From contig JAVBPJ010000003.1 of NCBI GenBank assembly GCA_031549665.1, forward strand, positions 1-64,000: 64,000 nt of DNA, read 5' to 3'. The stretch is from Rikenella sp031549665 (GTDB taxonomy: Bacteria > Bacteroidota > Bacteroidia > Bacteroidales > Rikenellaceae). A program made the translations under genes and the position numbers. A model generated the notes under the pieces. The model saw only the letters and a program-made list of their open reading frames with translations, searched no databases and was not told the origin of the DNA. Positions 31,090 to 40,141 of this stretch are shown piece by piece (position 1 is the stretch's first letter; each line of letters begins with the position of its first letter).

Positions 31090-33161
31090 TTGGCAAATCT
31101 CATTTCGTTCAACAGGTAGCCGGCTCCGCCCAGTTTATCGATGATGAACAGGGCGTAACGGATGTCGAGGGTGATGTTGCGGCACACCGACGGGTCGAAC
31201 TCAAGGTCGGACATGGTTCCCTCCCAGCAGCGGTCGAAATTAACGCCGATCAGTTCGCCGTTGGCGTTCAGCACGGGGCTTCCCGAATTTCCGCCCGACG
31301 AGTGGTTGGTGGCGATAAAAGCCACGGGAACTGTGCCGTCGACCGCCCATCTCCCGTAGTTCTTGGCGCGGTGCAGGCTGATGAGCGCCTGCGGAACGTT
31401 GTAGTCGTAGATGGCGGGATTTACCTTTTCGATCACCCCGTCCAGGGTGGTTTGGCAGCGGTAGTCCACCCCGTCGCGCGGCGAGTAGCCACGCACCTCG
31501 CCATAGGCGATCCGCAGGGTCGAATTGGCGTCGGGATAGAAAGCCTGCCCTCCCATCTCCATCATGCCGCGCATGTAGGTGCGGTACGAGGTTTCGATGG
31601 CGGCGTTCCACCGCCTGAACGGCGGATCGATGCGTTTGTCGAACACCTGTTTAAAGGCGGCGATGGCCTGCACGGCCACGTCCTGTTCCACGGTCTTTTT
31701 CCGCTCTTCGGGGGCAAGGGCCAGCGTGGCGCGCACCCAGGCTGAGTCGGTTACGCGGGTTTGGGTGAAAAGCCCCTCGACGAAGGCTTCGGCCGAAGCG
31801 GCCTGCCGGAACGGATCGGGCAGGAAGTCGTCCGCCTCGCGGCGCAGTTCGGCCAGCAGCAGCGAGGCCGTGCGGCGGTCAATGGCCGCGTTGTAGTCTT
31901 TGAAAAAGGCGTCGGCCATCGCCTGGGTCCTCGGGGCGTCTTTGCTCAGGCGCAGGCTGTCGGCCAGTTTGAACAGTTCGACGGCCATCACGGTCTCGGC
32001 ATAGCAGTCGCGGGCGTAGGCAAAGGCTTCGAGCGAGTCGTACTGCGTCCCCAGGATTCGGGTAATACCGGCATAGGGGCGCGTGGCTGCCCACTCTTCG
32101 AAACGGGCTTCGTACCCGGCCTTGCGCTGCACGGTACCCAGCCGCTCCAGTCCTTTCATTTCGCCCTGCCACTTTTTCCACCCGTTCGATACGCTGGCGT
32201 TCTTGGCTGCGTATTGGATGCGGACGGCCGGATCGGCGGCCATGGCGGCGTTCATCACGTCGAGCCGCAGGGTGCGCAGCTTTACTTTTTCCGGATCGCT
32301 CTTTTCGAGGATGTAGCGCACCCCCTGGGAGTGCAGGTATTCGTAAGTGCGTGCGGGGAAACCGTACAGAAACGTGAAATCGCCCTGCTCCACCCCTTTG
32401 AGCGAGATGGTGAACGACTTTTTGGGCCGGTAGGGAACGTTGTCAGCGGCGTATTTGGCCGGTTTGTTCTCCTTGTCGGCATAGATGCGGAACAGGGAGA
32501 AGTCGCCCGTGTGGCGGGGCCACATCCAGTTGTCGGTGTCGCCCCCGAACTTGCCGATCGACGACGGAGGGGCGAACACAAGCCGCACGTCCTCGAATAC
32601 TTCGTAGATGAACAGGAAGTACTGGTTGCCGTAGTACAGCGCTTCGACCCTGCCCTGATAGTGGGTTCCGGCGGTGGCTTTCTGGACGATCTTTTTCGAG
32701 TTGGCCGCCACTCCTTTGGCGCGTTGCTCCTCGGTGGCGCCGGGCTTGATCCCGTGCAGCGCCTGATCGGTTACGTCGCGCATTTCGACCAAAAAGCTGA
32801 CCACCAGCCCCGGGTTCGGAAGCTCTTCCGACCGGTTTGAGGCGGCAAATCCGTGGGTGAGGTAGTCGTGTTGCAGGGTGCTGTGTTTCTGAATCTGAGG
32901 GTAGCCGCAATGGTGGTTGGTCAGCAGCAGGCCCTGGTCGGAGATCAGCTCTCCGGTGCAGCCGCTGCCGAAACGGACGATGGCGTCCTTCAGGCTGGCC
33001 TGATTGACGCTGTACAGGTCGGCGGCCGACAGTTTGAGGCCCTTGCGTTGCATGTCGTCGATGATGCCCCGCTCAATGAGGCTCGGCAGCCACATCCCCT
33101 CGTCGGCCAGGGCGGCGGACAGGGTGCAAAACAGCGAAAGGGTAAAAAGAAATCGTTTCAC
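31086..33161 (-). CDS. S46 family dipeptidyl-peptidase (DPP11-like)
   Basis: 691 residues from GTG 33161, which places the signal peptide (Lys-Arg-Phe-Leu-Phe-Thr-Leu, ending Ala-Leu-Ala-Asp) at the N-terminus; a TTG further upstream is unlikely. The mature start Asp-Glu-Gly-Met-Trp-Leu-Pro is the S46 signature. Catalytic residues are His in Thr-Asn-His-His-Cys-Gly-Tyr-Pro, Asp in Asp-Thr-Asp-Asn-Trp-Met-Trp-Pro, and Ser in Gly-Gly-Asn-Ser-Gly-Ser-Pro. The S1 segment reads Asn-Phe-Asp-Arg-Cys-Trp; Arg here is the DPP11-type residue favouring Asp/Glu, while DPP7 has Gly. Periplasmic dipeptide release. Confidence 0.9.
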   Translation of the reverse strand: MKRFLFTLSLFCTLSAALADEGMWLPSLIERGIIDDMQRKGLKLSAADLYSVNQASLKDAIVRFGSGCTGELISDQGLLLTNHHCGYPQIQKHSTLQHDYLTHGFAASNRSEELPNPGLVVSFLVEMRDVTDQALHGIKPGATEEQRAKGVAANSKKIVQKATAGTHYQGRVEALYYGNQYFLFIYEVFEDVRLVFAPPSSIGKFGGDTDNWMWPRHTGDFSLFRIYADKENKPAKYAADNVPYRPKKSFTISLKGVEQGDFTFLYGFPARTYEYLHSQGVRYILEKSDPEKVKLRTLRLDVMNAAMAADPAVRIQYAAKNASVSNGWKKWQGEMKGLERLGTVQRKAGYEARFEEWAATRPYAGITRILGTQYDSLEAFAYARDCYAETVMAVELFKLADSLRLSKDAPRTQAMADAFFKDYNAAIDRRTASLLLAELRREADDFLPDPFRQAASAEAFVEGLFTQTRVTDSAWVRATLALAPEERKKTVEQDVAVQAIAAFKQVFDKRIDPPFRRWNAAIETSYRTYMRGMMEMGGQAFYPDANSTLRIAYGEVRGYSPRDGVDYRCQTTLDGVIEKVNPAIYDYNVPQALISLHRAKNYGRWAVDGTVPVAFIATNHSSGGNSGSPVLNANGELIGVNFDRCWEGTMSDLEFDPSVCRNITLDIRYALFIIDKLGGAGYLLNEMRFAK

Positions 33162-33183
33162 GTCGGGTAGGTGTAAAAATGGG

Positions 33184-33780
33184 TTAACGGGTTGCAAAAT
33201 CGCTCAAACGGCGGTACAACAGTTGGATGGGCAGCCCCATGACGTTGTAGAACGAACCGTCGATGGCCTCGATGCCGATGTAGCCGATCCACTCCTGAAT
33301 GCCGTAGCTTCCGGCTTTGTCGTAGGGCTGGAAGGTGTCGACGTAGTGGGTGATCTCTTCGGCGCTCAGGGTGCGGAAACGGACGTGCGAATGGGCGGAG
33401 AAACTTTCGGTGCGGGCCGCCGAACGGAGCGTTACGGCGGTGATCACCTCGTGCGTGCGGCCCGACAGGCTGCCGAGCATCGCCAGCGCGTCGTCGCGGT
33501 CGGCGGGTTTGCCGATCACGCGGCCATCAAGCAACACGATGGTGTCGGCTGTGATTAGAATTTGCTGCGGATCGAGGGGGTGCGGGTAGGCGTTCGATTT
33601 GAGTTCCGCCAGAAATTGAGGCACCGCGTGCGGATCCATCCCGGCCGGAAAAGTCTCCTCAACTTCGTACGGATCGGCCAGCCGGAAAGGAATGCCGGCT
33701 CCGGCCATCAGTTCGCGGCGGCGGGGCGAAGCGCTGGCCAGAATCACCTCTTTCCCTTTCAGTAAATCAACAAGCAACAT
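33184..33780 (-). CDS. maf: Maf family nucleotide pyrophosphatase
   Basis: 198 residues. The N-terminal Leu-Ala-Ser-Ala-Ser-Pro-Arg-Arg-Arg-Glu-Leu (residues ~14-24) and the central Thr-Ala-Asp-Thr-Ile-Val-Leu-Leu are Maf signatures. The C-terminal Tyr-Asp-Lys-Ala-Gly-Ser-Tyr-Gly-Ile-Gln-Glu suggests the dTTP/UTP-hydrolysing YhdE-like subgroup. It sanitises non-canonical nucleotides or restrains division. Confidence 0.92.
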   Translation of the reverse strand: MLLVDLLKGKEVILASASPRRRELMAGAGIPFRLADPYEVEETFPAGMDPHAVPQFLAELKSNAYPHPLDPQQILITADTIVLLDGRVIGKPADRDDALAMLGSLSGRTHEVITAVTLRSAARTESFSAHSHVRFRTLSAEEITHYVDTFQPYDKAGSYGIQEWIGYIGIEAIDGSFYNVMGLPIQLLYRRLSDFATR

Positions 33781-33806
33781 GATAAATATCAGAAATTAAC
33801 AGGCGG

Positions 33807-34421
33807 TTACTTAATTTGAAAGTTCAGGAGTTCCTCCCCCTCCAGTTGGGCCACTAAATGGTCGCCCTGTTTCAATGGGCCGACCCCCACGGGGGTGCCG
33901 GTGAAGATCAGATCGCCGATCTTGAGGGTAACGAAACGCGACACGTGGGCGATGATGCGGTCGATTCCGAAAATCATATCGGCGGTGTGGCCGCTTTGGC
34001 GGCGTGCGCCGTTGATGTCGAGCGAAAAACGGAGATCGTCCATCGGCGGAAGGTTCTGTTTGTTGATCCAGCGGGGCGATACGGCCGCCGAGTGGTCGAA
34101 AGCTTTGCATATCTCCCACGGAAGCCCCCCCTTTTTGCAACGCTCCTGCAGGTCGCGGGCCGTGAAGTCGATGCCCAGGGTCAGCTCGTCGTAGCAACGG
34201 TGGGCGAACCGCTCGTCGATCGCCTTGCACAGGCGGTTGATCTTCACCACCACTTCGCATTCGTAGTGCAGGTCGTCGGAAAAGTCGGGCAGGTAGAACG
34301 GGGCGTTGTTCCGCAGCAGGGCGGTGTCGGGTTTCATGAAGAAGACCGGTTCGGCGGGCATGGCTCCGCCCAGCTCGCGGATGTGGTCGGCATAGTTCAT
34401 GCCGATGCAGATGATTTTCAT
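33807..34421 (-). CDS. Fumarylacetoacetate hydrolase (FAH) family protein
   Basis: 204 residues from ATG 34421. It starts Met-Lys-Ile-Ile-Cys-Ile-Gly-Met-Asn-Tyr-Ala-Asp-His and continues Glu-Pro-Val-Phe-Phe-Met-Lys-Pro-Asp, with Glu-Cys-Glu-Val-Val-Val for metal binding and Gly-Thr-Pro-Val-Gly-Val-Gly-Pro near the end. These features match the short FAHD1/YcgM type (acylpyruvate hydrolase or oxaloacetate decarboxylase). The substrate is not determinable from sequence. It lies 11 bp downstream of trmD. Confidence 0.88.
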   Translation of the reverse strand: MKIICIGMNYADHIRELGGAMPAEPVFFMKPDTALLRNNAPFYLPDFSDDLHYECEVVVKINRLCKAIDERFAHRCYDELTLGIDFTARDLQERCKKGGLPWEICKAFDHSAAVSPRWINKQNLPPMDDLRFSLDINGARRQSGHTADMIFGIDRIIAHVSRFVTLKIGDLIFTGTPVGVGPLKQGDHLVAQLEGEELLNFQIK

Positions 34422-34432
34422 GGGCGTTCGGG

Positions 34433-35113
34433 CTACTTTTTTTTCAGCAGGTCGGGCCGCAGGAGCCGGGTGCGTTCCAGGGCTTGCTCTTCCTGCCAGG
34501 CTTGGATGTTGGCCGTGTGTCCCGACAACAGCACTTCGGGTACGCGCCATCCGTTGAATTCGGCGGGACGGGTATAGACCGGCGGAGCCAGCAGGTGGTC
34601 CTGAAAGCTGTCGGTCAGGGCCGAACATTCGTCGCCGATGGCGCCGGGCAGAATGCGGACAATGCTGTCGGTGATGATGGCGGCGGCCAGTTCGCCCCCC
34701 GTGAGGACGTAGTCGCCGATCGAAATTTCGCGGGTAACCAGGTGTTCGCGTATGCGGTGGTCGACTCCCTTGTAGTGGCCGCACAGGATGATGATGTTCT
34801 CCAGCGTCGATAGCTGATTGGCGACCTGTTGGGTGTACCGCTCCCCGTCAGGCGAGGTGTAGATCACTTCGTCGTACGGGCGTTGGGCCTTCAATTCATT
34901 GATGCAGCGATAGACCGGTTCGATCTTCATCACCATGCCCGCCTCGCCCCCGAAGGGGTAGTCGTCGGCCGTTCTGTGTTTGTCTTCGCAATAGTTGCGC
35001 AGGTTGTGCAATTCGATGGTTACCAGCCCCTTGTCTCTGGCCCGTTGGATGATCGATTCGCTCAGGGAGCCGTCCAGCAGGTTGGGAAGCAGGGTGATGA
35101 TGTCAATTCTCAT
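34433..35113 (-). CDS. trmD: tRNA (guanine(37)-N1)-methyltransferase
   Basis: 226 residues. SPOUT trefoil-knot motifs are Ile-Leu-Cys-Gly-His-Tyr-Lys-Gly-Val-Asp (about residue 112) and Ile-Gly-Asp-Tyr-Val-Leu-Thr-Gly-Gly-Glu-Leu (about 133), preceded by Gly-Gly-Glu-Ala-Gly-Met-Val-Met. It methylates G37 using SAM to prevent frameshifting. Its start overlaps the end of the MBL gene by 11 bases. It is away from its usual rpsP/rplS neighbours. Confidence 0.96.
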   Translation of the reverse strand: MRIDIITLLPNLLDGSLSESIIQRARDKGLVTIELHNLRNYCEDKHRTADDYPFGGEAGMVMKIEPVYRCINELKAQRPYDEVIYTSPDGERYTQQVANQLSTLENIIILCGHYKGVDHRIREHLVTREISIGDYVLTGGELAAAIITDSIVRILPGAIGDECSALTDSFQDHLLAPPVYTRPAEFNGWRVPEVLLSGHTANIQAWQEEQALERTRLLRPDLLKKK

Positions 35114-35783
35114 TCGCGCAATAGTTTACCTCGCCCTGCAGCGCTTCGACGATGAAGGGGTTGAACATGATCTCGTGCGAAATGGTGGTTTGCGGCCCGT
35201 GTCCCGAAAAAACGTGGGTGGTTCCGGGCAGCGGCACAATCTCTTCGATCAGGCTCCGCATGATGGTCGGATAGTCGCCGCCGGGCAGGTCGGTGCGGCC
35301 GATGCTGCCTTTGAACAGCAGGTCGCCCACCAGCAGCAGCTCTTCCGCGGGGGCGTAAATGGCGATGTGGCCCGGGGTGTGTCCGGGGACTTGGAGGATT
35401 TGCAATTCGCTGTCGCCCAATGTGATGGTTTTCGTTTCGGCCAGGTCGACGTCGGGGGTCGGTACGGTTTTGATCGGGAACCCCATCGCTTCGGCATAAC
35501 AGGGTACCATGTCGAGGATGGGCTGTTCGTTGCGGTGGATGGCGAAAGGGATGTTCCAGCGCCGTTTTACGAATTCCACTCCGCAAATGTGATCGATGTG
35601 TCCGTGGGTGTTGACGGCCAGGATGGGGATCAGGTCGTTTTTGGTGATGAAGGCGTCGAGGGTTTGGCACTCTTTTTCGGTGAGGCAGCCCGCGTCGACC
35701 ACGACGCATTGCCGGCTCTGGTCGAACAATACGTAGGTATTTTCGCCGTAAGGATTGAAGGTGAGTGTTGCGATTTTAAGCAT
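35103..35783 (-). CDS. MBL-fold hydrolase (glyoxalase II-like)
   Basis: 226 residues. The dinuclear-metal motif reads Thr-His-Gly-His-Ile-Asp-His (about residues 59-65), with a second His in Val-Pro-Gly-His-Thr-Pro-Gly-His and an Asp in Val-Gly-Asp-Leu-Leu-Phe. This resembles the small MBL hydrolases often annotated as hydroxyacylglutathione hydrolase; a glutathione substrate is doubtful in this lineage. It is the promoter-proximal gene upstream of trmD and divergent from rlmD. Confidence 0.88.
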   Translation of the reverse strand: MLKIATLTFNPYGENTYVLFDQSRQCVVVDAGCLTEKECQTLDAFITKNDLIPILAVNTHGHIDHICGVEFVKRRWNIPFAIHRNEQPILDMVPCYAEAMGFPIKTVPTPDVDLAETKTITLGDSELQILQVPGHTPGHIAIYAPAEELLLVGDLLFKGSIGRTDLPGGDYPTIMRSLIEEIVPLPGTTHVFSGHGPQTTISHEIMFNPFIVEALQGEVNYCANEN

Positions 35784-35837
35784 CGTGAACCGTTGTCTTT
35801 ATTGCCCCAAATGTACGAATAAACCCCGAAGTTTGGT

Positions 35838-35845
35838 TACTTTTG
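35838..35845 (+). promoter_or_regulatory. -7 element TACTTTTG immediately before rlmD
   Basis: Exact TAnnTTTG box only four bases upstream of the ATG at 35850, so the transcript would be leaderless or nearly so. Confidence 0.6.
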
Positions 35846-35849
35846 TTGC

Positions 35850-37262
35850 ATGAAGAGAAGCAAATATCCCCGCATCGACGGGCTTGAAATTACGGACGTG
35901 GCGGCCGAAGGAAAATCGCTGGGACGTATTGACGATCAGGTGGTTTTCGTGCCGCACACCGTTCCGGGCGATGTGGTCAACGTGCAAATCAACAACAAAC
36001 GCCGCCGTTTTATGGAGGGGTACGTGATCGACTACGTCAGCTACTCGCCGCTGCGGGTCGAGCCGTTTTGCGAACACTACGGCGAGTGCGGAGGCTGCAA
36101 ATGGCAGTCGCTCCCCTACTCGCTTCAGTTGGAGTACAAGCAGCGGCAGGTGGTCGATCAGTTGGAGCGGCTGGGCCGGATCGAACTGCCCCCCATCGAG
36201 CCGATCATCGGCTCGGAAAAGACGCGATATTACCGCAACAAGCTGGAATTCACCTTTTCGGACAAGCGCTGGGTAACCCGTGCCGAGGTGGCCGCCGGGG
36301 CCGCGCTCGAACGGGAAGGGGCGCTGGGATTCCACATTCCGGGGATGTTCGACAAGGTGCTGGACATCCACTGTTGCCACCTGCAGGCCGATCCCTCGAA
36401 CGCCATCCGGCAAATGGTGCGCGGCTATGCGTTGCAGCACGGGCTTTCGTTCTACAACCTGCGCGAACACACGGGGCTGCTGCGCAACCTGATGATCCGC
36501 ACCTCGACCACGGGACAGGTGATGGTGGTAGTGGTTTTTGCGGCCGACGACCCCGAGAAACGGATCGCCCTGCTGGACGCCATTGCTGAACAATTTCCTG
36601 AGGTAACATCGCTCAACTACATCATAAACACGAAATTAAACGATTCGATCGGAGACCAGACCGCGCTGCTCTATCGGGGAAAACCCTACATCGAAGAGCG
36701 GATGGAACACCTGACGTTCCGCATCGATCCCAAGTCGTTCTACCAAACCAATTCGGAGCAGGCCTACAACCTGTACAAGGTAACCCGGGAATTCGCCGCC
36801 CTCACCGGCGACGAGGTGGTGTACGACCTGTACACCGGCACGGGAACCATCGCCAACTTTGTGGCCGACCGCGCACGGCGGGTCGTCGGTATCGAATACG
36901 TTCCCGAGGCGATCGAGGATGCGCGCAAGAACTCCGAAAACAACCAAATCCGCAACACCCGCTTTTTCGCCGGCGACATGAAAGACGTGTTGACCCCCGG
37001 GTTTATTGAGCAGAACGGCCGTCCGGACGTGGTGATCCTCGACCCTCCGCGGGCCGGCATCCATGCCGACGTGGCCGAAACGATCCTGCGCGCCCTGCCC
37101 GAGAGGATCGTTTACGTGAGCTGCAATCCGGCCACGCAGGCCCGCGACCTGGCCCTGTTCGACGGGGCCTACCGGGTAACCCGCGTGCAGCCGGTAGACA
37201 TGTTCCCCCACACGCACCACGTCGAAAATGTGGTGCAGTTGCTTCGTCGAGACCAACCTTAG
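35850..37262 (+). CDS. rlmD: 23S rRNA (uracil-5)-methyltransferase, RlmD/RumA family
   Basis: 470 residues. An N-terminal TRAM-like domain (residues ~8-65) precedes the iron-sulfur ligands Cys-Glu-His-Tyr-Gly-Glu-Cys-Gly-Gly-Cys (about 71-80). The C-terminal SAM domain has Tyr-Asp-Leu-Tyr-Thr-Gly-Thr-Gly-Thr-Ile, Asp-Pro-Pro-Arg-Ala-Gly and the catalytic cysteine in Tyr-Val-Ser-Cys-Asn-Pro-Ala-Thr-Gln. It makes m5U in 23S rRNA; the exact position (1939 or 747) is not told by sequence. It is the first gene of a run toward mnmD. Confidence 0.9.
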   Translation: MKRSKYPRIDGLEITDVAAEGKSLGRIDDQVVFVPHTVPGDVVNVQINNKRRRFMEGYVIDYVSYSPLRVEPFCEHYGECGGCKWQSLPYSLQLEYKQRQVVDQLERLGRIELPPIEPIIGSEKTRYYRNKLEFTFSDKRWVTRAEVAAGAALEREGALGFHIPGMFDKVLDIHCCHLQADPSNAIRQMVRGYALQHGLSFYNLREHTGLLRNLMIRTSTTGQVMVVVVFAADDPEKRIALLDAIAEQFPEVTSLNYIINTKLNDSIGDQTALLYRGKPYIEERMEHLTFRIDPKSFYQTNSEQAYNLYKVTREFAALTGDEVVYDLYTGTGTIANFVADRARRVVGIEYVPEAIEDARKNSENNQIRNTRFFAGDMKDVLTPGFIEQNGRPDVVILDPPRAGIHADVAETILRALPERIVYVSCNPATQARDLALFDGAYRVTRVQPVDMFPHTHHVENVVQLLRRDQP

Positions 37263-37279
37263 CCGATTGTCTTTTACCG

Positions 37280-37978
37280 ATGGATCCCGAAATCGTATTC
37301 ACCGCCGACGGTACACGCACTTTGCGGCACGCCTGCCTGGGCGAGCTGTACCACTCGGATCGCGGCGCGGTGAGCGAGTCGCTCCACGTGTTTGTCGGAG
37401 CCGGGCTACAGCCGCTGCTTGATCGGGGACGGACACGGATTTCGGTGTTCGAGATGGGATTCGGCACGGGGCTGAACGCCCTGCTGACCCTGGAGCGGGC
37501 CGCCGAACACGGCGTGGCGGTCGATTACCGGGCCGTGGAACTGTATCCCCTGTCCGGCGCGGTGGTCGAGGCGTTGGAATACGGGTCGTTCGAGGGGGGC
37601 GACGCGCCGCCGGAGCGGATCGACCGTTTTCGTCGACTGCACGGGGCCTCGTGGGGTTCCGGAGTGTTTATTCACGATAGCTTTTGCCTGACGAAGTACC
37701 CGATGAGCCTGCTCGATTTCCCGGTGGAATGGATGCTCGGCTCTGTCGATCTGATCTATTTCGACGCCTTTTCGCCGGAGGTGCAGCCCGAGCTATGGAC
37801 CCCGCAGGTGATGCATTCGATGCACGGCCTGTTGGCTCCCGGGGGCGTGCTGGTTACCTATTCGGCCAAAGGATCGGTGAAAGAGGCGCTGCGCTTGGCC
37901 GGATTCCGGGTCGAACGCCTGCCCGGGGCGCTCGGCAAACGCCACATGGTACGCGCCGTGAAGACGCACATACGGTAA
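37280..37978 (+). CDS. mnmD: tRNA mnm5s2U34 methyltransferase (MnmD-type)
   Basis: 232 residues. The SAM site is Phe-Glu-Met-Gly-Phe-Gly-Thr-Gly-Leu-Asn-Ala-Leu (about residue 56) and the Methyltransf_30 hallmark Ile-Tyr-Phe-Asp-Ala-Phe-Ser-Pro-Glu-Val-Gln-Pro-Glu-Leu-Trp (about 159-173). It corresponds to the methyltransferase half of MnmC without the oxidase domain, the usual form outside Proteobacteria. It sits 17 bp after rlmD, grouping two RNA methyltransferases. Confidence 0.9.
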   Translation: MDPEIVFTADGTRTLRHACLGELYHSDRGAVSESLHVFVGAGLQPLLDRGRTRISVFEMGFGTGLNALLTLERAAEHGVAVDYRAVELYPLSGAVVEALEYGSFEGGDAPPERIDRFRRLHGASWGSGVFIHDSFCLTKYPMSLLDFPVEWMLGSVDLIYFDAFSPEVQPELWTPQVMHSMHGLLAPGGVLVTYSAKGSVKEALRLAGFRVERLPGALGKRHMVRAVKTHIR

Positions 37979-38008
37979 ACAATCACCCCATTAATCAACC
38001 CATCAGGT

Positions 38009-38428
38009 ATGAATCAGCAGAACATCGACCAACTCATTGAGGCTGCTTTCGAGGCGGCGAAAAACGCCTACGCCCCCTACTCCGGTTTTCGCGTGGGGGC
38101 CGCCGTGCTGCTCGACGACGGGCGGATGGTTTGCGGCAACAATCAGGAAAACAGGGCCTATCCGCTGGGGTCGTGCGCCGAGCGGGTGGCGGTGAACTAT
38201 GCGCGCGCGGCCTATTCCGCGTGCAAAATCCGGATGGTAGCGGTGGTGTCGCCCGATGCGGCGGGGATGATCGCCCCCTGCGGCGGGTGCCGCGAGGTGA
38301 TTCTTGAGGCAGAGCGGGCGCAGGGCGCCGAAATCGACGTGGTGATGGCCTCCGGCCGGCAGATGCGGGTGGTCAGGGCCGCCGAGTTGCTTCCCTACGC
38401 TTTTGAATTTACCGCCCCCTCGAAGTAG
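38009..38428 (+). CDS. cdd: Cytidine deaminase
   Basis: 139 residues. Zinc and catalytic residues are in Gly-Ser-Cys-Ala-Glu-Arg-Val-Ala (Cys-x-Glu, about residues 55-57) and Pro-Cys-Gly-Gly-Cys-Arg-Glu-Val (about 90-97), the small tetrameric form. It deaminates cytidine and deoxycytidine. Its 3' end overlaps the convergent pseudouridine synthase gene by 34 bases. Confidence 0.95.
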   Translation: MNQQNIDQLIEAAFEAAKNAYAPYSGFRVGAAVLLDDGRMVCGNNQENRAYPLGSCAERVAVNYARAAYSACKIRMVAVVSPDAAGMIAPCGGCREVILEAERAQGAEIDVVMASGRQMRVVRAAELLPYAFEFTAPSK

Positions 38429-39105
38429 CTCCACAGTTTGTCGTCGGCGGGGGTGGGAGCCGTTACGCAGATCTTTTCGCGGGACACGGGATGCTCGAAA
38501 CACAACGATCTGGCCCAGAGCGAAATGCTTCCATCGGGATTGGATCGCGCCGCGCCGTATTTCAGGTCGCCCTTGATGGGGCATCCGATTTTGGCGAGCT
38601 GGCAGCGGATTTGGTGGTGCCGTCCGGTAAGCAGTTTGACCTCCAGCAGGTGGTAGCGGTCGCTCGAAGCCAGGGTGCGGTATTCCAGCAGGGCCTCTTT
38701 GCTGTCGGCCACAGGGTGGTCGTGGGCGGTGGATCGATTGGTTTTTCCGTTGTGAACCAGGTGGTGGCGCAGCGTTCCCTCGGCGGGGAGTCCGGCCTGC
38801 TCGGGCGATCGTTCGGTGATGGCCCAGTAGATTTTTTCGAACAGCCGCTCCTTTAACTGTTCGTTCAGCCGCACCAGGGCTTTCGAGGTCTTGGCCAGCA
38901 GCACCACGCCGCCCACCGGGCGGTCGATGCGGTGTACTACCCCCAAAAAAACGTTTCCGGCCTTGTTGTAGCGGACTTTGAGGTAGGCTTTGGCGCGGTC
39001 TTCGATGGCCTCGGTGCCGGCGGGGTCGGGTTGCACCAGTTCGCCGGGGCGCTTGTTGACAACCAGCAGGTGGTTGTCCTCGTACAGGACGGTTGTTTCG
39101 AACAC
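38395..39105 (-). CDS. RluA family pseudouridine synthase
   Basis: 236 residues from a GTG at 39105, which sits five bases after the prs stop; no ATG fits. The catalytic motif is His-Arg-Ile-Asp-Arg-Pro-Val-Gly-Gly-Val (Asp about residue 61), followed by Leu-Leu-Ala-Lys-Thr-Ser-Lys-Ala-Leu. There is no S4 domain at the N-terminus. RluA-family enzymes modify uridines in rRNA or tRNA; the target is not predictable. The gene converges with cdd and overlaps it by 34 bases. Confidence 0.88.
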   Translation of the reverse strand: MFETTVLYEDNHLLVVNKRPGELVQPDPAGTEAIEDRAKAYLKVRYNKAGNVFLGVVHRIDRPVGGVVLLAKTSKALVRLNEQLKERLFEKIYWAITERSPEQAGLPAEGTLRHHLVHNGKTNRSTAHDHPVADSKEALLEYRTLASSDRYHLLEVKLLTGRHHQIRCQLAKIGCPIKGDLKYGAARSNPDGSISLWARSLCFEHPVSREKICVTAPTPADDKLWSYFEGAVNSKA

Positions 39106-39109
39106 CCCT

Positions 39110-40054
39110 TTAGAAAATGTAGATCGAGCTGATTTCCTTGTAGTTGTACACCCGGTCGATGCAGTCGGCAAAGATGTCGGCCACGGTCAGGATGGTGAAC
39201 TTCGAGGTGTCTACTCCCTCTTTCAGGGGGATGGTGTCGGTGGTGATCACTTCGTCCAGGGCGCTGGCCGCGATGCGGTCGTAGGCGGGGCCCGACAGCA
39301 CGGGATGGGTAACGACGGCGTGTACCGACTTGGCGCCCATTTCGTTCTTCATCATGTCGGCGGCTTTGGTGATGGTGCCTGCGGTGTCGATCATGTCGTC
39401 GAGCAGCAGCACGTTGCGCCCCTCCACGTCGCCGATGGCGGTCATTTCGCTCACCACGTTGGGGCGTGAACGGTGTTTGTGGCAAATGATCATCGGCGCA
39501 CCGAGGTATTGGGCGTAGGCGTTGGCCCGTTTGGCCCCTCCGATGTCGGGCGTGGCCACCGAAAGGTCGGGCATGCATAGGCTCCTGATGTAGGGGACGA
39601 AAACGCCGCTGGCGTAGATGTGGTCGACCGGTACGTCGAAAAAGCCTTGTATTTGGTCGGCGTGCAGGTCCATGGTCATCACGCGGTCGACTCCGGCTGC
39701 GGCCAGCAGATTGGCCACCAGCTTGGCGCCGATCGAAACGCGGGGGCGGTCTTTGCGGTCCTGGCGGGCCCACCCGAAATAGGGCATCACGGCCACCACC
39801 CGCTTGGCCGAGGCGCGCTTGGCGGCGTCGATCATCAGCAGCAGTTCCATCATGTTTTCGACGGGCGGAAAGGTTGAGCAGACAATGAAAACGGTGCATC
39901 CGCGGATGCTTTCGTTGTAGGCGGGCTGAAATTCGCCGTCGCTGAAATCGAGCACTTCGGAGGCTCCGAGCGGAAGGCCGAATTTCAGGGCGATTTTTTC
40001 GGCCAGGTAACGGGAATTGCGGCAGGCGAAAAATTTGATTTTGTCGGGGCTCAT
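39110..40054 (-). CDS. prs: Ribose-phosphate pyrophosphokinase
   Basis: 314 residues from ATG 40054. Key segments are Phe-Gly-Trp-Ala-Arg-Gln-Asp (about residue 97), Met-Asp-Leu-His-Ala-Asp-Gln-Ile-Gln-Gly-Phe-Phe (about 129) and the PRPP loop Val-Leu-Leu-Leu-Asp-Asp-Met-Ile-Asp-Thr-Ala-Gly-Thr (about 216). It makes PRPP from ribose-5-phosphate, feeding purE, hpt and NAD synthesis encoded elsewhere in this window. Confidence 0.96.
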   Translation of the reverse strand: MSPDKIKFFACRNSRYLAEKIALKFGLPLGASEVLDFSDGEFQPAYNESIRGCTVFIVCSTFPPVENMMELLLMIDAAKRASAKRVVAVMPYFGWARQDRKDRPRVSIGAKLVANLLAAAGVDRVMTMDLHADQIQGFFDVPVDHIYASGVFVPYIRSLCMPDLSVATPDIGGAKRANAYAQYLGAPMIICHKHRSRPNVVSEMTAIGDVEGRNVLLLDDMIDTAGTITKAADMMKNEMGAKSVHAVVTHPVLSGPAYDRIAASALDEVITTDTIPLKEGVDTSKFTILTVADIFADCIDRVYNYKEISSIYIF

Positions 40055-40141
40055 CGAAAAAAGGGTATTAAGGGATGGAGGGGGTCGGACGACCGACACA
40101 AAAGTACGGTTTTTCGTGGAAAACCAGCGGCTTTTTCCGGC

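Noticed and set aside
38395..38428. The 34-bp overlap of cdd and the pseudouridine synthase as evidence of a sequencing frameshift
   Set aside because: Both proteins keep their motifs and reach normal lengths; convergent overlaps of this size occur naturally.
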